A stretch of DNA of 64,000 bases, from the NCBI RefSeq assembly GCF_021233435.1, contig NZ_CP089468.1, positions 1,984,001 through 2,048,000 on the forward strand, read 5' to 3'. Source of the DNA: Halobacterium noricense. Lineage in GTDB: Archaea; Halobacteriota; Halobacteria; Halobacteriales; Halobacteriaceae. Positions within the stretch are counted from its first letter, which is position 1. Each line of letters opens with the position of its first letter. Position numbers and translations under genes: made by a program. Of this stretch, positions 23,408-32,223 are shown piece by piece. Below the pieces are notes generated by a model. That model was given only the letters and a program-made list of their open reading frames with translations. It was not told the origin of the DNA and searched no databases.

Positions 23408-24069
23408 AACTCCGCGACCGCCTCGGTATCTCCGAGCGCCGACAGCGACAGGCGACGCGCGGGACGCAACTCGCGCTCGTGGCGTTCACGGCCGTCGGCG
23501 TCCTCACGTGGAACGTCGCCGTCACCGTCAACGCGGCCGCCGCGCTCGCGGTCACGCACCTCCCCGCAGTGCTCGAACGCGACTACAGCATCCCGATGGA
23601 CGCCGGGCTCACGCTATGGATTACGACCGCGGTGTTCCTGCACGTGCTCGGCACGCTCGGCGTCCCCGGCGTCACCGACCAGTTCTACGGGCCGAACCCG
23701 CCCATCTGGTGGGACCACCTCACGCACTTCCTCTCCTCGACGGTGGTCGCCGCGGCCGGCTACGCCACCGTGCGCGCGCTCGACGAACACCACGACGACG
23801 TCGCGTTCCCGCCGAAGTTCACGTTCGTGTTCGTCGTCCTGTTCGTGATGGCGCTGGGCGTGCTCTGGGAGATTCTGGAGTACGCCGCGTGGACGCTGGG
23901 CGACCTCGTCGGCGCGACCGTGCTCACCATCTACGGCGTCGACGACGTCACGCTCGACCTCGCGTTCAACACTATCGGCGCGGTCGTCGTCGGCGTCTGG
24001 GGGACCGCGTACCTCGGCGACGTCACCGACGCCATCCGCGCCAACATCGAGGACGCCGCCGGCGAGTGA
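23404..24069 (+). CDS. DUF2238/YjdF-like membrane protein
   Basis: This 221-residue protein begins at GTG 23404 within the preceding stop codon. After a basic N-terminus it has about six hydrophobic segments and the motifs Trp-Trp-Asp-His-Leu-Thr-His-Phe (about 101-108) and Trp-Glu-Ile-Leu-Glu-Tyr-Ala (about 158-164). It also has Asp-Leu-Ala-Phe-Asn-Thr-Ile-Gly-Ala (about 183-191). The W-D-x-x-x-H-F and E-x-x-E patterns match DUF2238 (E. coli YjdF), a family of unknown function with conserved acidic and His residues in the membrane. Confidence 0.7.
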   Translation: MKLRDRLGISERRQRQATRGTQLALVAFTAVGVLTWNVAVTVNAAAALAVTHLPAVLERDYSIPMDAGLTLWITTAVFLHVLGTLGVPGVTDQFYGPNPPIWWDHLTHFLSSTVVAAAGYATVRALDEHHDDVAFPPKFTFVFVVLFVMALGVLWEILEYAAWTLGDLVGATVLTIYGVDDVTLDLAFNTIGAVVVGVWGTAYLGDVTDAIRANIEDAAGE

Positions 24070-24169
24070 CGCCGGACCTGTTGGACGGTGTTCAGATGAG
24101 GATTCGTCTGTTCTCAGTTCTAGTTGGCGAACCAGCCGGTTTCCTAGCGGTCGCCGCGAGAGCAACGCG

Positions 24170-24315
24170 CTCCCGAGGCCTCGGAAATCCGCGATTTTCG
24201 GTGGATCGAAAGGGCGAGGCGCGCGTGGCAGTGAAGCCGCCACGTTGTGCGACGGTCGGCTTCGCCGACCGCCTACTCGGCGAACCCCGGCGTTCGCAAG
24301 ACGCGACGCGTTTTG
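24170..24315. repeat. Palindrome-rich intergenic element B
   Basis: Several hairpins follow each other: gaaatcc-gcg-attttc type (about 24183), cgtggc...gccacg (24229-24246), cggtcggc-ttc-gccgaccg (24253-24271), and a ggcgaac/gttcgc pair (24279-24297). The central hairpin resembles that in element A (1694-1716). It lies between convergent genes and could act as a terminator or be a MITE. No gene is seen between 24070 and 24325. Confidence 0.45.
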
Positions 24316-24325
24316 CGCCGTCCCT

Positions 24326-25180
24326 TCACTCGGTCTTGACAGTGGTGTGCGCGTGAACCATCGTAGCGCGGTGAGTGCCGGTTCCAACCTGGAAGTGGAT
24401 TTTGTGCTCGCCCGGTTCGTACGCGTCACCGAGTTGTTCGGCCAGATCGATGGAACCGCTGGTCGATCCGTCACCGTAGTGGATGTGGTTGGCGTCACTC
24501 GGAATCACGTTGCCTACCGGGACGTGATCCGTGTCGATGACCGCGTGAAGGTGGCCCGAGTTGGCGTTGAGTCCCTCGCTCGACGGTTCGATGGTGTAGT
24601 TGTCGGCCGTCACGTCCCACTCGACGAGGCTCCCGTCGACGGTGGTCGAGAGGTCGAGCGCGGCGGTGTCCTCGACGGTTACCTCGACAGTGTCGGTCAG
24701 GTCCATCGCCTTGTGCTTGCCATCGGCAACCTGCAGATGGAGCGTGTGGTCGCCGGGTTCGAGTTCGAGGACACCGTCTTTCTGCCCTGTCCCGTAGTGA
24801 ATGTGCTGGTCATCACTGGGAATCGTCTCGCCCGCCGTGACTGGTTCGGTGTCCACCATGATGTGATAGTGGCCGGCACCGTCGGTGACGGCACCCGATT
24901 CTTCGATGGTGACGCCGCTGGCCGATCCCTTCCACTGAACGTAGGGGCTGTTGAGCGTTGTTCCGTCCGAGGGAACGGCGAAGGAAACCGACGCGTCACT
25001 CTCGACGCCGTTCATGTACTCACCGTCGCCGGACGTAGTAGTCGACTCGGTAGTACCAGCAGGACTTCCTGTCTCAGTGCCTGTATCGTTTCCGTCGTTC
25101 GAGCTACATCCCGCGATCCCCGCCGTGGCCGCACCGGCGGTCAAACTGAGGAACTCTCTTCTATTAAAACTCTCAAACAC
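24326..25180 (-). CDS. Tat-exported lipoprotein with two DUF4399 domains
   Basis: The 284-residue protein opens with Asn-Arg-Arg-Glu-Phe-Leu-Ser-Leu, a twin-arginine signal, followed by a lipobox Ile-Ala-Gly-Cys-Ser-Ser (Cys about residue 25) and a Thr/Gly/Ser-rich linker. Two similar domains follow, about residues 64-165 and 166-284. Each has a Gly-x-x-His-x-His-x-x-x-Asp motif (Gly-His-Tyr-His-Ile-Met-Val-Asp; Gly-His-Leu-His-Ala-Val-Ile-Asp) and Ile-His-Tyr-Gly. This fits DUF4399, a family of unknown function. The His-rich sites suggest metal binding at the cell surface. Confidence 0.85.
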   Translation of the reverse strand: MFESFNRREFLSLTAGAATAGIAGCSSNDGNDTGTETGSPAGTTESTTTSGDGEYMNGVESDASVSFAVPSDGTTLNSPYVQWKGSASGVTIEESGAVTDGAGHYHIMVDTEPVTAGETIPSDDQHIHYGTGQKDGVLELEPGDHTLHLQVADGKHKAMDLTDTVEVTVEDTAALDLSTTVDGSLVEWDVTADNYTIEPSSEGLNANSGHLHAVIDTDHVPVGNVIPSDANHIHYGDGSTSGSIDLAEQLGDAYEPGEHKIHFQVGTGTHRATMVHAHTTVKTE

Positions 25181-25229
25181 GTTTCAAGCTGGTGTTTTTG
25201 ATAGAGGTTAAAATAATGACCGGTTTCCC

Positions 25230-25650
25230 TCGAAAATCAGTGAACTGGTCCAGCAACTGGAGGCGAACGGAGCACGTCAGCGACCAACCGGGAGCGAACG
25301 CGCATGGTCCGAGAGAGCAAAGCCCTCTCGTCACTGAGCGAATCTGAGTGGGTCGAAAATCGCGTTGCGATTCTCGTCATGCCTGGAAACACGTCACATC
25401 TCTCGTCGTAATTCGCGAGGGCGGCGAACGCAAAGCGTTCGTCTGCTCTCGGAAGAGCATAAAGCGCTCTTTCGGTGACAGAGAGGGAGCAAGCTCCCTC
25501 AAGCAGCCGGCGGGTATGCCCGTCGGCGACAGCGAGTCGCGGGCAGTGAGGCGACAAAGCCCCTTGGGCCGTGCGAAAGGGCCTTCGCCCGCGAGCAGAA
25601 ATCGAGGCCGCCGAGGGCTTTCAGGAACTACGTCCTCCCCGCCAGTTTCG
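25230..25650. repeat. Palindrome-rich intergenic element C
   Basis: The 541-base gap between the lipoprotein and dodecin genes contains a run of hairpins: cgaacgc-aaa-gcgttcg (about 25426-25442), gagggag-caa-gctccctc (25484-25501), and a cggcgggtatgcccgtcgg hairpin (about 25508). An AAGCCC-type end and a gagggctttcagg end (about 25614) recall element A. Readable frames exist on both strands but look non-coding (Arg/Ser-rich, no homology). A degenerate PATE or MITE is the best guess. Confidence 0.4.
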
Positions 25651-25721
25651 TCTGCGTATCTGAACAGTACTCCTGTTGCCGGCGGGTAACTTTATCCGGT
25701 TCGGTGGAAAACTATATGGCG

Positions 25722-25922
25722 ATGGTATTCAAGAAGATTCGACTCATCGGGACCAGCGAAGAGAGCTTCGACGCCGCCGCGGAGGACGCAATCGACCGCG
25801 CGGAGGACACCCTCGACAACGTGAAGTGGGCGGACGTGGTCGACCAGGGCGTCGAAATCGCCAGCGTCGAGAACCGACAGTACCAGGTCGAAGTCGAAGT
25901 CGCGTTCGAACTAGAGGGCTAG
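25722..25922 (+). CDS. Dodecin (flavin-binding)
   Basis: Dodecin is a hollow dodecamer that binds riboflavin/lumichrome in pairs and buffers free flavin. The 66-residue product, Met-Val-Phe-Lys-Lys-Ile, closely follows the Halobacterium salinarum protein. The flavin-sandwiching Trp is at residue 36 (Val-Lys-Trp-Ala) and the hydrogen-bonding Gln at 55 (Arg-Gln-Tyr-Gln). Three start candidates exist (25704, 25716, 25722); the last gives the known N-terminus. An A/T-rich promoter (ctttatcc, 25690s) precedes it. The stop overlaps the convergent Fe-S carrier gene by 4 bases. Confidence 0.95.
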   Translation: MVFKKIRLIGTSEESFDAAAEDAIDRAEDTLDNVKWADVVDQGVEIASVENRQYQVEVEVAFELEG

Positions 25923-26284
25923 GTCCGGAAGGACTCGCCGCAGCCGCACTCGCTTTCGACGTTCGGGTTCTGGACGTGGAAGCCAGCGCCCTGCAGGCCG
26001 CCCTCGAAGGCGAGTTGGCTGCCGCCGACGTAGTTCAAGCTGGACTGGTCGACGAACAGCCGGATGCCGTTGCTCTCGAAAATCTGGTCCTCGGGCTCGG
26101 GCTCGGGCTCGAAGCGCATCCCGTAGGAGAGCCCGGCGCAGCCGCCCTGCTGGACGTACAGCCGCAGGCCGGCCTCCGAGACGTCCATCTCTTCGCCCTC
26201 CATGAGCTCGCGGGCCTGCTCGGCCGCGGGCTCCGTGGCGGTGACCACCGTGTCTCCGTCCCCGTTCTCGACGGTCGCGCTCAT
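25919..26284 (-). CDS. HesB/IscA/SufA-family iron-sulfur carrier
   Basis: A-type carriers receive Fe-S clusters and pass them to target proteins. The 121-residue protein has the three required cysteines: one in Gly-Gly-Cys-Ala-Gly-Leu-Ser-Tyr (about residue 49) and two in Glu-Cys-Gly-Cys-Gly-Glu-Ser-Phe near the end. It also has the motif Val-Asp-Gln-Ser-Ser-Leu. The acidic N-terminal 15 residues are a halophilic extension. It lies 1.4 kb from the SufS-SufU fusion, with hisD between, consistent with a cluster-assembly neighbourhood. Confidence 0.93.
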   Translation of the reverse strand: MSATVENGDGDTVVTATEPAAEQARELMEGEEMDVSEAGLRLYVQQGGCAGLSYGMRFEPEPEPEDQIFESNGIRLFVDQSSLNYVGGSQLAFEGGLQGAGFHVQNPNVESECGCGESFRT

Positions 26285-26348
26285 GTCGAATACGTTCGGG
26301 GGCCGCAGTCATAAGCGTGGTGCCACCGCACAGGGCCGCCGCGACCGG

Positions 26349-27629
26349 TTACGAGTCGTCCTCGAAGCGCGCGTCCACGCTGGCCGCGTGCGCGTCGAGG
26401 CCCTCGGCGTCCGCGAGCGTCGTTACGGTCTCCCGGAGGTCCGCGAGCGCGCCCTCGTCGAGGCGCTGGACGGTCGTCGAGCGGAGGAATGTGTCCACGG
26501 AGAGCCCGCCCGCAACCTTCGCCTTCCCGTTCGTCGGGAGCACGTGGTTCGTCCCGGTAGCGTAGTCGCCCGCCGCGACGGGCGCGTACGGCCCGAGGAA
26601 CACCGAGCCCGCGGAGTCGATGCGGTCCAGGAGTTCTTCGTCATTTTCCGCCTGAATCGAGAGGTGTTCGGCGGCGTACTCCTCGGCGAACAGCACGCCC
26701 TCGCTCATCGAGCGCGCGACGAATACGCCGCTGGCGTCGTTGTCGAGCGCCGCTCGAATCGTCTCGGTGCGCTCACGGTTCTCGATTCTATCCTCGACTT
26801 CCTCGCAGACCGCTTCGGCGGTCGCCTCGTCGTCGGTGACGACGACGACGCTGGAGTCGGGGTCGTGCTCGGCCTGCGCGAGCACGTCCGCGGCGACGTA
26901 GCCGGGGTCGGCGGTCTCGTCGGCAACCACCAGTAGCTCGGAGGGGCCGGCGAGGAAGTCGATGTCCACGTCGCCCCGGACTTCGGCTTTCGCCGCGGTG
27001 ACGAACTTGTTTCCCGGGCCGACGATTTTCTGCACGCGGTCCACGGTCTCGGTGCCGTACGCCAGCGCCGCGACGGCCTGCGCGCCGCCGGAGGCGTACA
27101 CGCGGTCCGCGCCCGCGACGTGCATCGCCGCCATCGTCACGGGGTTCAGTTCCTCGGCGGGCGGCGTCGCGACCGCGACCTGTTCGACGCCCGCGACCTT
27201 CGCGGGAATCACGCCCATCAGCACTGACGACGGGTACGCCGCGGTGCCGCCGGGCGCGTACACGCCGACGCGCTCGATGGGACGGAACCGACGGCCGAGT
27301 TCGCGGCCCTCGGAGAACTCGCGGCGCCAGTCCTCGGGCACCTGCGCCTCGTGGAACTCCCGGACGTTCGCAGCGGCATCCTCGATGGCCCCACGGGTCT
27401 CGTCGTCGAGTTCCTCGTACGCGCGCTCGGCTTCGTCCGTGACGTCGACGTTCCCCAGTTCCACGTCGTCGAACTCGCTGGCGTACTGGCGCAGCGCCAC
27501 GTCGCCCTCCTCGCGGACGCGCTCGACGATGTCCCGGACCGTCGACCGGACCGATTCCACGCCGGCCGTGCGCTCGAACAGCGCGCGGCGGCGGTCCGGC
27601 CCGAGGTCCGCAACGGCTTCGTAGTCCAT
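26349..27629 (-). CDS. hisD: Histidinol dehydrogenase
   Basis: HisD performs the last two steps of histidine biosynthesis, oxidising L-histidinol to histidine with NAD+ and a zinc ion. The 426-residue protein is full length. It shows Val-Tyr-Ala-Pro-Gly-Gly (about 125), Gly-Gly-Ala-Gln-Ala-Val-Ala-Ala-Leu-Ala-Tyr-Gly-Thr (about 180-192), Gly-Pro-Gly-Asn-Lys-Phe-Val (about 203) and Ala-Gln-Ala-Glu-His-Asp-Pro-Asp (about 250) with the zinc/catalytic region. Gly-Thr-Asn-His-Val-Leu-Pro-Thr is near the end. Other his genes are not in this window. Confidence 0.96.
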   Translation of the reverse strand: MDYEAVADLGPDRRRALFERTAGVESVRSTVRDIVERVREEGDVALRQYASEFDDVELGNVDVTDEAERAYEELDDETRGAIEDAAANVREFHEAQVPEDWRREFSEGRELGRRFRPIERVGVYAPGGTAAYPSSVLMGVIPAKVAGVEQVAVATPPAEELNPVTMAAMHVAGADRVYASGGAQAVAALAYGTETVDRVQKIVGPGNKFVTAAKAEVRGDVDIDFLAGPSELLVVADETADPGYVAADVLAQAEHDPDSSVVVVTDDEATAEAVCEEVEDRIENRERTETIRAALDNDASGVFVARSMSEGVLFAEEYAAEHLSIQAENDEELLDRIDSAGSVFLGPYAPVAAGDYATGTNHVLPTNGKAKVAGGLSVDTFLRSTTVQRLDEGALADLRETVTTLADAEGLDAHAASVDARFEDDS

Positions 27630-27689
27630 ACGCGCCGTAGGGGCGGCCGGCGAAAAGGCGTTTCCATCCCGCCGGTCGAGTCCGTCGCG

Positions 27690-29330
27690 TCAGTCCGTCG
27701 CCGACTCGACGGCCTCGCACACGGCGTCGAGGTGTTCGGTCGCACCCGCACGAATCACGTCCTCCGGACCGACCACGCACTCTCTGCGTACGTCCGGGAA
27801 CTGGCCTTCGAGCAGCTCCTCGACGCGGCCGTCGAGCTCCGCGAGCACCTCCACGGGCCGGCCTTCGAGGTCCGTAGCGAGCAGGCTGGCGACCGCGGTG
27901 GAGACCGCACACGACTGGCTCACGAACCCGATTTCGTCGATGGTGCCGTCGTCGGCGACGTCGACGTGGAACTCGCCGTCGTCCCCGCAACTGGTCTCCG
28001 CGGAGTGCTTGCGGAACGTCGGGTCGTCGAGCCTGCCAGCGTCCTGTCGGGTCAAGTGGTGGTCGTGGAGGCGGTCGTGATAGCGCTCGGATTCGAGGAG
28101 TGTGTCGCGCTTCGCGGCGGCGTCCTCGATGGCGTCCAGCAGCGCATCGACGTCCTCGCGCGTGTTGTAGACGTAGACGGACGCGCGCACCGACCCCGGA
28201 ACGTCGAGAACGTCGTGGAGCGGCTGCGTGCAGTGGTCACCGGCCCGCACCGCGATACCGCGGTCGTCGAGCACCTCGGAGAGGTCGTGGCCGTGGACGC
28301 CGTCGACGTTGAACGACACGAGACCCGAGCGCTCGACGCCCGGCGGCGGGCCGTACGTCTCGACGTCGTCGCGCTCGGCGAGCTTTCCGAGGAGGTACTG
28401 CGCGAGGTCGTTCTCGTGCTCGCGGACGGCGTCCATCCCGAGGTCGTCGAGATAGTCGGCGGCCGCCGCGAGCGCGACGCCCTGTGCGATGGGCGGCGTG
28501 CCGGCCTCGAACTTCCACGGCAGGTCGTTCCACGTCGACTCGTCGAACGTGACGTGGCGAATCATCTCCCCGCCGAACAGGAACGGCTCCATCTCCTCCA
28601 GCAACTCCCGGCGGCCGTACAGGCAACCGATGCCGGTGGGCCCCGCCATCTTGTGTCCGGAGAACGCGAGGAAGTCCGCGCCGAGGTCGTCGACGTCCAC
28701 GGGCCGCGTCGGCACCGACTGCGCGCCGTCCACGACGACCACGGCGCCCGCGTCGTGTGCGAGGTCTGCGAGTTCGCGGACGGGGTTGATAGTGCCGAGG
28801 ACGTTCGAGACGTGCGCGACCGAGACCACTTCGACGTCGTCGTCGACGAGCTCCTTCGCGTGGTCGAGGTCGAGCGTGCCGTCCTCGTCGACGTCGACGT
28901 AGCGGAGTTCGGCGCCCGTCCGCTCGGCAATCTGTTGCCACGTCACCAGCGACGCGTGGTGTTCCATCTCCGTCGTGACCACCGCGTCACCGGGGCCGAG
29001 CCGCTGGGCGCTGAGGCCGTACGCCACGAGGTTCACGGCCTCGGTGGTGTTCTTCGTGAACACCAGTTCCTCGCGGCCGTCCGCGCCGACAAACTCGGCG
29101 AGGCGGTCGTGGGCGTCCTCGTAGGCGACTGAAGCCTCGTGGCTGAGCGTGTGGATGCCACGGTGAACGTTCGCGTTGTACTCGTCGTAATACTCCGCGA
29201 GTACTGACGACACCTGTTCGGGCGTCTGGGTCGTCGCCGCGTTGTCGAGGTAGACCAGCGGCTCGCCGTCGCCGACATCACGGTCGAGAATCGGGAAGTG
29301 CTCGCGTATCCTATCGGCGTCCCAACGCAT
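27690..29330 (-). CDS. Fused cysteine desulfurase SufS and SufU-like protein
   Basis: The 546-residue chain joins two sulfur-handling proteins. Residues 1 to about 405 are a SufS-type cysteine desulfurase: Tyr-Leu-Asp-Asn-Ala-Ala-Thr-Thr-Gln-Thr-Pro, the PLP Lys in Phe-Ser-Gly-His-Lys-Met-Ala-Gly (about 226), and active Cys in Ala-Gly-Asp-His-Cys-Thr-Gln-Pro (about 366). From about 415 a SufU/IscU-like domain follows, with cysteines in Thr-Ser-Cys-Gly-Asp, Gln-Ser-Cys-Ala-Val-Ser and Arg-Glu-Cys-Val-Val. SufU normally is a separate zinc-dependent sulfur acceptor. No stop or frameshift separates the domains. Confidence 0.92.
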   Translation of the reverse strand: MRWDADRIREHFPILDRDVGDGEPLVYLDNAATTQTPEQVSSVLAEYYDEYNANVHRGIHTLSHEASVAYEDAHDRLAEFVGADGREELVFTKNTTEAVNLVAYGLSAQRLGPGDAVVTTEMEHHASLVTWQQIAERTGAELRYVDVDEDGTLDLDHAKELVDDDVEVVSVAHVSNVLGTINPVRELADLAHDAGAVVVVDGAQSVPTRPVDVDDLGADFLAFSGHKMAGPTGIGCLYGRRELLEEMEPFLFGGEMIRHVTFDESTWNDLPWKFEAGTPPIAQGVALAAAADYLDDLGMDAVREHENDLAQYLLGKLAERDDVETYGPPPGVERSGLVSFNVDGVHGHDLSEVLDDRGIAVRAGDHCTQPLHDVLDVPGSVRASVYVYNTREDVDALLDAIEDAAAKRDTLLESERYHDRLHDHHLTRQDAGRLDDPTFRKHSAETSCGDDGEFHVDVADDGTIDEIGFVSQSCAVSTAVASLLATDLEGRPVEVLAELDGRVEELLEGQFPDVRRECVVGPEDVIRAGATEHLDAVCEAVESATD

Positions 29331-29516
29331 ACTACAAAACCGGCGTAGCTCGCCGATAAATCTAGGGGATCCGCCGACGCCAAGCGGCGATTCGAACCGA
29401 CACCACGACGCCGACCGCTACGAAGAAGCCGCCGCGTCCCGGTCCACGTCGCCGTGATGCGGTCGAGTACCGCCTGCACGTCCGCGTCCGGTTCGTCGGC
29501 CCCAGTCGATGGTCGA
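29331..29516. other. Intergenic gap with no convincing gene
   Basis: The 186 bases between the sufSU start and trkH stop have no supported gene. A short sequence at about 29385-29405 looks like a tRNA T-arm (ggttcgaatc on the reverse strand), but no acceptor or anticodon stem pairs with it. An uninterrupted minus-strand frame here is Arg-rich and non-conserved in appearance. Confidence 0.4.
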
Positions 29517-31067
29517 CTACCGGTAGAGGTCGAACCGCCGGAAAATCGCCCCGAGCAGCACGGCAACGGGGATGATTTCCAGACGCCCGACCCACATGTT
29601 GATAATCAACATCGCTTTCGCGGTGTCGGGCATTCCCGGCCCGGTGATGCCGGAGTCCAGCCCGACGTTGCTCTGCGCGCTCATCACGTCGAAAATCACG
29701 TACTCCAACGGATGGGCTGGGGAGAGCACTCGCAGGAGAACGGCGACGCCGATGGCCAGGAAGGTGATCCAGAGGACGAACACGACCGTTGCCTCGGTGT
29801 ATTCGCGTTCCGCTTGCTGCTCACTGAGTTTGCGCTCGCCGATACGTAGATATCGAATCGCCGTGTTGGGCCGGAACACTTCCTGAATTTGCCAGATGGT
29901 CCCCTTGATGAGGGTAGCGACGCGAATCAGTTTGAGGCCGCTCGTCGTGGACCCGGCGGCTCCGCCGGTCAGCATCCCCAGACACGTCAGTAGCGTCGCG
30001 CCAGCGCTCCACACCGGTTCAGTCCCATCACCAATCGTCGCGCTCCCGAAGCCGGTGTTCGACGTCGCCGAGACGAACTGGAACAGACTCACACGGAACG
30101 ACTCCTCCAGCGTGGCGTACTGGCCGTTAGCGTACAGAATTCCGGTTAGCCCGAGGGAGCCGGCGGCGAACCAGAGGAACACCCACCGCGTCTGGAGGTC
30201 CGCGTAGAAGTTCCGTAGCTCACCCTTGAACAGCAGGTAGTGAATTGGGAACGCAATGCTGCCCGCGACCATTATCGGAACTGTCGCGTACTCGATGAGC
30301 GGGCTGTCGTAGTATCCGATGGACGCCGCATGCACGGAGAACCCGCCCGTCGCAATTCCAGTCATGCCGTGGTTGATGGCGTCCCACAGCGGCATCCCAG
30401 CTACCAGGAAGAGGGCAATCGAACCGACAGTGAGCGCGACGAATATCTTCCAGATCTCTTGGACCGTCGTGACGATGCTCGGATGGATCTTCTCCGAGCG
30501 CGCTTCGCTCTCGTACAGCGTATACGACCCGCCCCCGCCACTTCGCCGGAGAATGGCGACGGTCAACACGATGACGCCGACGCCGCCGATCCACTCGATG
30601 AGCGACCGCCACCAGTGCAGCGACCGTGGAAGTTTCTCTTCGACGGCAGCCATCGTCAGGCCGGTCCCAGTAAAGCCGCTCATACTCTCGAAGACCGCGT
30701 CGAGCGGATGGAGGAATATCGCCGTCGTCGAATCCATTACTGGTGTATTCGCCCAGACGGGGAACGGGTCGACCTGAATCGTCCACGCGATGAGGACGAA
30801 CGGCAGCCCACCGAGGACGCCCACGAGCGCCCACGCGCTCGCCGCAGTGACCATCGCGTCGCGTTTCTCCGGCGGCGCTGCATCTCGGTAGCGTCTGGCT
30901 AATCCGGTGCCGATTCCGGCCGTGATAACGGCGGAGGCGAGGAACGCGGGAATGGCGTAGAACTCGCGGTTGACGGCCGCCACGGCGATGGAAACGAGCA
31001 TCATCAGTAACACTGCCTGTACGATGCGCCCGACGTCGCGTGCGACCGTGTCCGTCTCAATTCTCAT
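29517..31067 (-). CDS. trkH: TrkH-family potassium uptake transporter
   Basis: The 516-residue membrane protein is a TrkH/KtrB channel-like subunit. Four selectivity-filter-like loops are visible: Ser-Gly-Phe-Thr-Gly-Thr-Gly-Leu (about 121), Gly-Ile-Ala-Thr-Gly-Gly-Phe-Ser (about 241), Ser-Asn-Thr-Gly-Phe-Gly-Ser (about 340) and Ser-Asn-Val-Gly-Leu-Asp-Ser-Gly (about 477). ATG at 31065-31067 is chosen. A trkA gene 42 bases upstream on the same strand probably encodes its regulatory partner. Potassium uptake is essential for salt-in osmoadaptation in haloarchaea. Confidence 0.95.
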   Translation of the reverse strand: MRIETDTVARDVGRIVQAVLLMMLVSIAVAAVNREFYAIPAFLASAVITAGIGTGLARRYRDAAPPEKRDAMVTAASAWALVGVLGGLPFVLIAWTIQVDPFPVWANTPVMDSTTAIFLHPLDAVFESMSGFTGTGLTMAAVEEKLPRSLHWWRSLIEWIGGVGVIVLTVAILRRSGGGGSYTLYESEARSEKIHPSIVTTVQEIWKIFVALTVGSIALFLVAGMPLWDAINHGMTGIATGGFSVHAASIGYYDSPLIEYATVPIMVAGSIAFPIHYLLFKGELRNFYADLQTRWVFLWFAAGSLGLTGILYANGQYATLEESFRVSLFQFVSATSNTGFGSATIGDGTEPVWSAGATLLTCLGMLTGGAAGSTTSGLKLIRVATLIKGTIWQIQEVFRPNTAIRYLRIGERKLSEQQAEREYTEATVVFVLWITFLAIGVAVLLRVLSPAHPLEYVIFDVMSAQSNVGLDSGITGPGMPDTAKAMLIINMWVGRLEIIPVAVLLGAIFRRFDLYR

Positions 31068-31109
31068 AGAGTACCTGCAGTCGTGTCGCACTGAGTGGTA
31101 TTGGACGGC

Positions 31110-31820
31110 TCACAGACCGATGCCGTTCGAGGAATCCTGTTCGTGGTCCTCGTAGTGGCCGAAGACGTCCGTCACGTCCGGTGTCGCGCCCTGTCCGGAG
31201 TAGACTGTCAAAAGGTCCCCCTGCTCGATACGAGTGTCACCTCGGGGCGTGATAGGAGCCTCTGTCTCGTCACGCTCGATTGCGACGACGAGGGTATCCT
31301 CGTCGAGTAACCCCTGTTGGTCCGCCTCACTGAGCGTCAGCCCGGCGATAGGTGCGTCTTCGGCAACCGTGATTTCGAACACTTCGGCGACGTCGCCGAC
31401 GCGCATGTAATCGACGATAGACGGCCGTTCGACCGACCGGAACAGCGACTCCGCGATGAGACGCTGGGGGTTTTCCATCGTGTTCACGCCGATCTGGCGG
31501 AACAAGTTCATGTGCTCGGGGTTGTGGACCACGGAGACGATAGAGGGGATGTCCAGTTCTTGCGCGAGCAGCGAGACCATCACGTTCGTCGCGTCTTGGT
31601 CGGTCGTCGTGATGATAGCATCCGCGCGGTCCGCACCAGCGTCGTTGAGCGTCTCTTTGGACGTCACGTCCGCGTTCAACACCATACAATCGTACTCGCC
31701 GGCGACTTCGTCCGCACGGCCGGCGTGCTTCTCGATGACGACGACTTCGTAGCCCGCGTTCGTTGCGATTTCGATGAGCGGCGACCCGATGTCGCCAGCT
31801 CCGACGATGATTATGTACAT
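31110..31820 (-). CDS. trkA: TrkA potassium transport regulatory subunit
   Basis: The 236-residue protein has an N-terminal RCK/TrkA-N Rossmann domain with Ile-Val-Gly-Ala-Gly-Asp-Ile-Gly (residues 5-12) and the acidic ribose-binding residue in Val-Val-Ile-Glu-Lys (about 27-31). A TrkA-C domain (about 140-218) ends Gly-Asp-Leu-Leu-Thr-Val-Tyr-Ser. It binds NAD(H)/ATP-type ligands and gates TrkH. It lies just upstream of trkH on the same strand, so the two are very likely an operon. Confidence 0.95.
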   Translation of the reverse strand: MYIIIVGAGDIGSPLIEIATNAGYEVVVIEKHAGRADEVAGEYDCMVLNADVTSKETLNDAGADRADAIITTTDQDATNVMVSLLAQELDIPSIVSVVHNPEHMNLFRQIGVNTMENPQRLIAESLFRSVERPSIVDYMRVGDVAEVFEITVAEDAPIAGLTLSEADQQGLLDEDTLVVAIERDETEAPITPRGDTRIEQGDLLTVYSGQGATPDVTDVFGHYEDHEQDSSNGIGL

Positions 31821-31875
31821 GGTTAGCGTTCGCTATAGGGATGTGATCGGCTTTTCCGGCGGTATGCATCGCCGT

Positions 31876-32223
31876 TCATGATTCGTCTTCTTCGCCGTAG
31901 ACTCGCCCGAGATAATGCCACCGGTACTTCCCCTCGCCACCGTCGATATCCGGCTCCCAGTTGACTCGGTACGCGAACGGGCCACGGTCTTCGCCCGTTT
32001 CGTCGGGGCGTTCGACGGCAGCGATTGTGTATGCACCGTGGTCCTCGATTCGAACGAGGTCTTCGTCCGGGCGTGATTCGATAGCGTCCGTTAGCGGTGG
32101 ATGCGCTCGGAGGAGTTGTTGCGCGTAGTGAATGATTTCCCGGAGTTGCGCATCACTGCTTCCTTCGAGCGTCGTTGCGACGTCCGTCGGGATGCCGTCT
32201 GGACGTTCGATTTCAGGTGTCAT
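31876..32223 (-). CDS. Haloarchaeal hypothetical protein upstream of trkA
   Basis: The 115-residue acidic protein has a helical N-terminal half (Ala-Gln-Leu-Arg-Glu-Ile-Ile-His-Tyr-Ala-Gln-Gln-Leu-Leu). Its beta-like C-terminal part contains Tyr-Thr-Ile-Ala-Ala-Val-Glu-Arg-Pro-Asp and Tyr-Arg-Trp-His-Tyr-Leu-Gly-Arg-Val. I recall similar proteins in many haloarchaea without assigned function. ATG at 32221-32223 is used; GTG five codons upstream is possible. It lies 55 bases from trkA on the same strand and may lead the transcript. Confidence 0.65.
   Translation of the reverse strand: MTPEIERPDGIPTDVATTLEGSSDAQLREIIHYAQQLLRAHPPLTDAIESRPDEDLVRIEDHGAYTIAAVERPDETGEDRGPFAYRVNWEPDIDGGEGKYRWHYLGRVYGEEDES

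Noticed and set aside
25237-25557. 106-codon minus-strand gene in the hairpin region C
   Set aside because: It overlaps several palindromes and has no family resemblance; a plus-strand frame over the same bases is equally open.
29380-29410. tRNA gene fragment
   Set aside because: A T-arm-like ggttcgaatc is present on the minus strand but no matching acceptor, D or anticodon stem can be drawn.
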